The notes below the pieces were generated by a model, which had not been told where the DNA came from, ran no database searches, and saw only the letters and a program-made list of their open reading frames with translations. DNA of 64,000 bases from NCBI RefSeq assembly GCF_035222485.1, contig NC_085920.1, positions 1,612,001 to 1,676,000 on the forward strand, given 5' to 3'. A program made the translations under genes and the position numbers. This document shows positions 58,544 through 64,000 of this stretch, piece after piece. This DNA comes from Podospora pseudoanserina. Its lineage: Eukaryota > Ascomycota > Sordariomycetes > Sordariales > Podosporaceae. Numbering within the stretch: the stretch's first letter is position 1; each line of letters begins with the position of its first letter.

Positions 58544-59625
58544 TCACTCCTCCATCTTATCCCCCTCCTTCTTCTCCTCCTCCTCATCATCACTATCATC
58601 CAGCGACTTCTTCGCCAACCTCTCCGCCTCCTCCCTCAACGCCTTGGGAACCTCCTGATGCAACCCCTTAGTCGGGCCATCCCTCCCGCTGATCCAGCTC
58701 ATCTCCAGCTCAAACTCCTTATCCTTGCTGTCATCGTGCGCAACATAGATAATCCTCGCCGCCTCCTTGACCGCCTCCTCCAAGGTGATCCCCTCGCCCG
58801 TCAGGTCCAGCTTCTCCAGCTCAGCCTTGGCCGCCTGTCTCCCCTTGCCGGTAGCGGCACCATAGTACCCCCAGTACAGACCCGAGGGCTCAATCATGTA
58901 GAGAAAAGGACCGCCATACTTCTTGTCGGGGTTCTTGCCGCCGGCGCCGCACGAGGGGCCGGAGCCGACTTGGCCGTCGACGGGGAGCTCCTCCTGGGCG
59001 TCGAAGCCGCCTACGATGGCGGTGATGCCGAAGGGGCGGACGGACTGGTAGAGGGTGTGGGCTTGGAGGTAGTTGCCCATGCGGGAGGCCAGGTCGGAGG
59101 TTGTGATGGGGGTCTTGAAGTTGTCGCGCCATGAGCGGGCTTCGTCGCGGGCTCGGTCTACAAAGTGCCGGCCGTCGGGGAGCATGCCGGAGTATACCTG
59201 GGAGTGGGAAGGTCGTGTTAGTGGGCGGGATGGACGAAGAGAGAGGAAACGAAATAGAGAGGAACATACAACACCCAAATGTCTATCCACGGTCGCGATG
59301 CGCTTGTTGGCACCTGGCTTGAGGAGCTTCGATGTGACAATCTTTTCCACCGCGAGCACGACGCCGTCCTTGCACCGGATGCCGATCGAGGTGCCGCCGT
59401 TCTCGACCGCCTTCACGGCGTACTCGACTTGGAAGTTGCGGCCATCGGGGGAGAAGATGGAGTTGGAGAGATCGTAGCCTGTTCCTATCGACGTCTGTTG
59501 TTGCGGGGGGAGGTCGCGCTGTCAGCATGTCATTGTCGCTTTTTGGAGGGGTTCGCTTGGGTATGGGTTGTGGTGGGTAAGGTAGGTTTCGCTGCGGCTG
59601 CGAGATGGGGGGGTCAACTAACCAT
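58544..59625 (-). CDS. PRE10: 20S proteasome subunit alpha-7 (PRE10/PSMA3)
   Basis: Three exons, 59625-59623, 59494-59270 and 59197-58544, encode 293 aa. The first coding exon is just the ATG, followed by a GTTAGT donor, a 128 bp intron and a CAACAG acceptor. The second exon opens TSIGTGYDLSNSIFSPDGR, the conserved proteasome alpha N-terminus, so the one-codon exon is needed for a start. Further motifs are FQVEYAVKAVENGGTSIG, VDRHLGVVYSGMLPDGRH (across the 72 bp second intron) and YWGYYGAATGKGRQAAKAEL, specific to alpha-7. A Gly-rich insert (DGQVGSGPSCGAGGKNPDKK) is longer than in yeast. The acidic C-terminal tail (DDSDDEEEEKKEGDKMEE) is typical of this subunit. Alpha-7 forms part of the outer ring gating the proteasome. 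Confidence 0.95.
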
Positions 59626-60030
59626 TGTGAATGTGAATTTGGGTTGTTATTATTGCTGTAACGGTCGAATTGGCGGGGGCTTGAGGGAGTGGGAAAAGTC
59701 ACTAGTTTCCACTGCCGGAGGTGGGAGTTCAAGGGTTGGTGATGGTCGAGTTGTAGTCTGGCTTGCGTCGTTGCGAGCTGCTGCTGGACAGAGAGCTTCC
59801 ATCAGGCAGCCTGGAGCTGCGCGTTGCTTGGCTTCCCGGGGCCAGGGTGGGAGCTCGAGGCTGGCGTATGTGGCTCGTGCCTGCCGCCCCACGAGCTGTC
59901 AGCCACAAAAGAGCTCTGGGAGCGCACGGACCATGAAATTGCCCCTGAACCCCTTTTCTTTGGGCATCAACCAACGCGAACACTCAGCTATCCATTTATT
60001 GCTGGTAATCAAGACTCAAAATAGATCATC
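59626..60030. promoter_or_regulatory. Divergent intergenic region PRE10/HET gene
   Basis: This is the 405 bp between the PRE10 ATG and the HET-gene ATG. I searched for a proteasome-type PACE element (GGTGGCAAA) and did not find it. No gene is apparent. Confidence 0.4.
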
Positions 60031-62400
60031 ATGGCGCCTTTCAGTTTTGAGAATCCACATATCTGCTACCACTGCTCAGCCATACAACTTCATCTCGAAC
60101 TGAAACCCCAGATTCTCTGCTGCTTCGGGTGTATGTATAATGGTCCAGGCAGGACTACAGATAAAGGCGAATATGTCTGCTTCGAGTGTGCACGCCCATT
60201 CTCAGGCACTAGTGGTTTAGATCTTTGCTACCGCTCAACCTTGCCTTACGATCTCTCACAGGCCCTGACCGCTGCCGAGTCTGACCATTGCGAGTTCTAT
60301 CGCTGGGTTATTCACAGAGTCACTCGCTTCTTCAAGATCCAGGAAACACCAAGCGGCTGGAAGTCCAAAAAAGCAGTTGGAATTCTAACGCAAAGGTCAC
60401 GTTTTGAACTTTCCGGAATATCGAATGAGGTTGGGAGAGCCAATCTAGATATCAAGTTCTTCAGCCATTGGGTTGATGATGATGGCAACAAACACGAAAC
60501 ACGACATAACCTTGGAGATTTTGATGCTTGGGATACGGGCGATGACCCGTCTTTCGGTCTCGTGTCGTCGCGGCCCTACGTGCAGGATGTCAAATCAGCC
60601 CAGTCGATCGACTTCGCTAGGTCATCTTTCGAAACATGCATGAGAAGCCATCCCTGGTGCAGAACCGATCAGATCAACCATATGACCGTGTCCCGCTGGC
60701 CGGGTGGTGCCTTGTCCTACGAAAGGATAGACCCCAGGGACATACCCATCCGCCTCCTGGATATTGCCACCGGACCGTCCCCTGGGGCTGATGCAGAATA
60801 CATCAAACTGATCGAGACCACAGTCGATGACAAAGACGGCCAGCTCATTGAGCAAATTGCCCAAACAGGCTTCATAGTTCTCTCCTACTGCTGGGGGGGT
60901 GATCAGAATTCCAAACTGGTCGCTTCCAACCTTCAAACCTACAAGACCGAAGGCATCAAGCTGGGCCAGCTAGACCAGTCTCTCCAAGACGCGGTCTGGG
61001 TCGCCAGGCAGATAGGAATCCGCTACCTCTGGATCGATGCTTTATGTATCCCCCAAGATGATCTCGATGGCCAGGGAAACAACCCCGACAAAGCCCATGA
61101 AATCAGCCGCATGGCCTCCTACTACGGTCGAGCAACCCTGACAATCCTCGCCGCTTCCGCCTCTAGAGCCGTGGATGGTTTCCTACAAAAACGGCAACCA
61201 GCAACTGACTTCGACATGGCACCCACCCACGCTCAGTTAATCGTATCTGATAACACCAAGACCAATGACGACACTCCCGATAAAGTCCACAACATCCTCC
61301 TCGCCAAACAGTCCCCCAACCCCCCTATAGAACCAATAACAACCCGCGGCTGGACCCTCCAAGAATCCCTCCTATCCCGCCGCATCCTCATCTACGGTGT
61401 CAACCAACTGTACTGGTCCTGCCTCAATTCCTTCGCCGGCTGCGGTGGCAAAATCACCAACTTAACCAACCGAACCATCCCCGGTATGGAGTCCCTCGTT
61501 CCAGGAGTATACCCCATAGGCAGTCTGATCGACCAGCCTGTTTACCTGCAGTGGAACTCCATCGTCAAGACTTATACCCAACGCTTTCTATCACAACCAG
61601 GTGACAAACTATGGGCTATCTCCGCGCTTGCTAGCCACATCGTCCAAGTTAGTGCTCACAGGGGAGAAAAGCCCATTTATGCGGCTGGGCTATTGGTCGA
61701 TGAAGCAAATCCGGGGACGTGGTTGCAGCAGTTGTTGTGGTATCCTGACTCGATTGAGGGAAGAGATAACAAGAGACCACCTGGCGGTAGATACAGAGCA
61801 CCGAGTTGGTCGTGGGCAAGTCTTGATGGCGTGGTGAAGGTGCCTAGCTGGTGGCATGAAATGGAGGAGTATGCCGCTGTGGAAGAATGGGGGGTTGAAC
61901 CAGCTGTGAAAGGGGCGATGTATGGAGGACTGAGTGGGGGGTATATCTTTTTAAGGGCGGTGACGCAACCGATTTGTCGCATTGCGGGGAGGTGTGGTGA
62001 CGTTGTGTGGGCTGAGAGGTTACAGACTGAAGGTACTGGAGATGATGACTTTGATTGGACATACTCTCGAAAGGGGGGTAATCTCGAAGGAGCTGCAGAC
62101 AGTTGGGTCTTGGTGTTGTTGGCGGATTCTGGCGAGTACAGAAGCGTGATTGAGATAGGGCTTCAGGATCCTGGAGTTGGAGCGAGAATATTGCTTGTTG
62201 GCTTGTCATCTTTGTCAACGGGACAACTTGTGGGGGTCAGAGGAATAATAGTCGAGCAGACTGTAGATGATGATGAGTTGAGGTTCTGTAAGCGACGTGG
62301 GAGTTTCCGACTGAAAATGGGGAAGCATGCAAATGGGGGCCAAGATCTGGCAGCCAAGTTCTTCAAGAAGGGAACAAAGCAAACTCTGAGGATTCTGTAA
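60031..62400 (+). CDS. HET-domain protein with N-terminal CxxC motifs
   Basis: This single exon encodes 789 aa. The first 55 residues hold three CxxC pairs: CYHC (12-15), CFGC (31-34, preceded by Cys30) and CFEC (50-53), a likely zinc-binding head. A helical region with CMRSHPWC follows. The heterokaryon-incompatibility (HET) domain runs from about 281 to 445 with its three signature blocks: FIVLSYCWGG, IRYLWIDALCIPQDD and TRGWTLQE. The C-terminal 340 residues include the common HET-protein stretch YRAPSWSWASLDG. HET domains are TIR-like modules that trigger cell death or growth arrest in non-self recognition. Many HET proteins also have no known role, so a function in incompatibility is not shown. 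No intron is visible. Neighbours are housekeeping on the left and an orphan small gene on the right. Confidence 0.92.
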   Translation: MAPFSFENPHICYHCSAIQLHLELKPQILCCFGCMYNGPGRTTDKGEYVCFECARPFSGTSGLDLCYRSTLPYDLSQALTAAESDHCEFYRWVIHRVTRFFKIQETPSGWKSKKAVGILTQRSRFELSGISNEVGRANLDIKFFSHWVDDDGNKHETRHNLGDFDAWDTGDDPSFGLVSSRPYVQDVKSAQSIDFARSSFETCMRSHPWCRTDQINHMTVSRWPGGALSYERIDPRDIPIRLLDIATGPSPGADAEYIKLIETTVDDKDGQLIEQIAQTGFIVLSYCWGGDQNSKLVASNLQTYKTEGIKLGQLDQSLQDAVWVARQIGIRYLWIDALCIPQDDLDGQGNNPDKAHEISRMASYYGRATLTILAASASRAVDGFLQKRQPATDFDMAPTHAQLIVSDNTKTNDDTPDKVHNILLAKQSPNPPIEPITTRGWTLQESLLSRRILIYGVNQLYWSCLNSFAGCGGKITNLTNRTIPGMESLVPGVYPIGSLIDQPVYLQWNSIVKTYTQRFLSQPGDKLWAISALASHIVQVSAHRGEKPIYAAGLLVDEANPGTWLQQLLWYPDSIEGRDNKRPPGGRYRAPSWSWASLDGVVKVPSWWHEMEEYAAVEEWGVEPAVKGAMYGGLSGGYIFLRAVTQPICRIAGRCGDVVWAERLQTEGTGDDDFDWTYSRKGGNLEGAADSWVLVLLADSGEYRSVIEIGLQDPGVGARILLVGLSSLSTGQLVGVRGIIVEQTVDDDELRFCKRRGSFRLKMGKHANGGQDLAAKFFKKGTKQTLRIL

Positions 62401-62951
62401 TAAGGCCATGATGATCGTGTATATCGCACCGCGCAAGGCAAACAATTCACCTAAGGAATGGAACCGAGCCAACATAAAGATACCTGAGGTATGCCAAGGG
62501 CCGGGTCCCCAGTGGAAAGCTCAGGAGCCGTGGAACCCAGCCCATGATGGCTAGATACCTTACAACGGCGTCAATGAAGGAATATCACGAGGTGTACCAT
62601 GCCAACCTTGAAAGACGCGATGGCTGTATCACTATTGTGTGATGTCATGGACTCTACCTACCAACGGAAGGGAACAAAGCTAACACAGATAACACAGATA
62701 TCTCTAAAGAGCTGGGCCTTCTAAGAGACTCAGAGTCTGAAACCCAACTTAGATGTTCCTTAACTTGTGACGGGATCATTCGCAAAAGAAAGACGAGGTA
62801 GTCAAAGCAGAAGATCTATATAAATCTCCTTCCCTGAATGAGGTTTCTAGACTTTCCTTCTTGGACAGTAACATCCAACCTGCCATTGCTTTCTCCAGCA
62901 ACCATTTAAAAAAACCAAAAGGCGCCAGATTCTGTTACAAGAACCGCAATC
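62401..62951. other. HET 3' flank and upstream region of the next small gene
   Basis: No gene is seen. ACACAGATAACACAGATA (about 62681-62700) is a short tandem direct repeat of ACACAGATA. A TATATAAAT stretch at 62817-62825, about 130 bp before the next predicted ATG, could serve as a TATA box. Confidence 0.4.
62817..62825 (+). promoter_or_regulatory. TATA-box-like sequence
   Basis: TATATAAAT lies about 130 bp upstream of the predicted start codon at 62952, a reasonable distance for a fungal TATA box plus leader. The assignment depends on that gene being real. Confidence 0.3.
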
Positions 62952-63315
62952 ATGCCGACCGGCGAGGGTTTTGACAAGTTCAAGTGCCAGCGCTTTCACA
63001 TTCTGAGCTGTCCCAAGCCTTGTAAAGACTGGGTGTCTCATGAATTACCGCTTTTGTGGAAATTGCTTGAGCAGGCTTAGTGAGAAATACCTCGACAGAT
63101 TGACGGGGCTGATGCCTAACTCACCCGAATGAAAAGACGCCCTCTATAAACTGGTGCATGAGGAGAGGGTCCCTTTGTTCAGGAAGGACTTTTCCGCGTC
63201 GGACGCCATCGAGGATAAGAATAATGAAAACACGGAGAACGGATTGCGAAGGTTAGGGGGCAAAGAGAGACACCAGGAGGTCAAACGTCGGCTGATGTCT
63301 AGGTATTTACCATAG
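62952..63315 (+). CDS. Predicted two-exon small orphan protein
   Basis: Exons 62952-63021 and 63137-63315 would encode 82 aa. The 115 bp intron has a GTAAAG donor, a CCTAACTC branch site near 63113 and an AAAG acceptor about 18 bases further on. The spliced frame starts MPTGEGFDKFKCQRFHIL and continues ALYKLVHEERVPLFRKDF, then a charged stretch (AIEDKNNENTENGLRRL) and a basic end (EVKRRLMSRYLP). Two Cys lie in the first 20 residues. I do not recognise the family. Support is the long open second exon, the good branch site, frame agreement across the junction and a TATA-like box upstream. It follows the HET gene on the same strand; whether the two are linked in function is unknown. Confidence 0.4.
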
Positions 63316-63941
63316 CGGAGGAAGCAAGTTGACCGAGTTTAGTTTCAGGACTGAATATGGCCGCTGGACAGCCTTGATCATAGCAATATTATCTTGGTAT
63401 TGACATCTTAGCGGAGCAAACATTATGTGTAAGCAACGTGGGATTTTCTGTCAGATTTCCAGGTTAGATGGAAGCTTCCACCCCGGAGTGCGTCAATGAG
63501 TCAACTCAGGTGCCTCAAGTATTGTCATCCTTATTATGAACAATCCTTGATGTTTACAAGACTTGACGATCTAACTCTCAAGATATCGGGTGTTTCATAA
63601 GCCCTTGCAATGCTATTAATCTTTCACCCACTTTCACTTAGTTGCTGCTTCATCCCCTGATCCAGATAGAAATTTATTCCACAAAAACCGAAAATACTTT
63701 GTGAGCAAGCACAGAAGCACTAATTGTCTCTCTTTGGGTCTCTCCGCATTCCTTTTTCCCCCTTTACTCTCTCGGCACCTCTCAGAAACACAACAGACAA
63801 AAGCCTCAACGTAAAGAGCAGACCTCGCCTATCTTGACAACTTCAAAAGCCAGCAGCAACACGCCACCGCGCTTGCGCGATGTGGTGCACAAGCCATTCA
63901 CCTGCTAACGTTTTTGGATCCTGGGCTGCCTTAGATTCTGC
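63316..63941 (+). promoter_or_regulatory. Promoter-like and leader-like sequence at the right edge
   Basis: From about 63620 to 63830 the plus strand has CT-rich blocks followed by an A/C-rich stretch, the usual look of a filamentous-fungal core promoter and 5' leader. TGCTAACG (63903-63910) followed by CCTTAG at 63929-63934 looks like the 3' end of a leader intron. Confidence 0.35.
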
Positions 63942-64000
63942 ATGCAAGGAGTTTTGATCGAGAACACCTTCTGTAGCAAATGTCTGTACAAGGTCCGACC
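63942..64000 (+). CDS. Possible gene start cut by the window edge
   Basis: An ATG at 63942 opens MQGVLIENTFCSKCLYKVR and runs off the window. It contains one CxxC pair. It is preceded by promoter-like CT-rich sequence and a good 3' splice signal, consistent with a spliced leader. With only 19 codons visible no family can be named. The call rests on context more than on the frame itself. Confidence 0.3.
   Translation, partial: MQGVLIENTFCSKCLYKVR

Overview
This window comes from a filamentous ascomycete (Pezizomycotina), most likely a Sordariomycete near the Sordariales. Coding sequence is GC-rich and nearly every gene is a eukaryotic housekeeping gene. Most introns are 52-130 bp, with GTRNGN donors, CTAAC/CTGAC branch sites and YAG acceptors. 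Fungal markers are a HET-domain protein, a DUF3405 protein and the Pezizomycotina form of proteasome alpha-7. The order-level assignment is inference from remembered homologues; no search was run.

Layout, left to right: HSP78 (+), ARF1 (-), a p24/EMP24 cargo receptor (+), a DUF3405 Golgi-type protein (-), a divergent BiP/Hsp70 with HDEL (+), PEX13 (+), TFIIA large subunit TOA1 (-), CDC20 (-), a kelch-BTB protein (+), an unresolved small orphan gene (+), cullin-3 (-), ZIM17/HEP1 (+), UTP20 (-), a DRN1/CWF19L1-like protein (-), CDC25 phosphatase (-), a gene-poor stretch of about 6.6 kb, POL5 (+), proteasome alpha-7 PRE10 (-), a HET-domain gene (+), a predicted two-exon small orphan gene (+) and a probable gene start cut by the right edge (+).

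The genes form no operon or biosynthetic cluster. Several share themes: protein quality control (HSP78, BiP, ZIM17, PRE10, CUL3), early secretory traffic (ARF1, EMP24, DUF3405), cell cycle (CDC20, CDC25), and ribosome or RNA metabolism (UTP20, POL5, DRN1). Divergent pairs sharing an upstream region are ARF1/EMP24, DUF3405/BiP, CDC20/kelch-BTB, CUL3/ZIM17 and PRE10/HET. Accessory-looking sequence lies at 27-29 kb, 48.5-55 kb and 60-64 kb.

The most interesting observation is that the PEX13 reading frame continues for 119 sense codons directly past its TAG stop. This makes it a candidate for stop-codon recoding, for example A-to-I editing of UAG to UGG, which is known in Sordariomycetes. Others are a BiP that looks like a divergent paralogue, a proteasome gene whose first coding exon is only ATG, a cullin-3 intron that splits the NEDD8-acceptor lysine codon and is itself in frame, a HET protein with three N-terminal CxxC pairs, and two unrecognised spliced small genes. 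I saw no CRISPR array, rRNA, convincing tRNA, transposon or virus-derived element.
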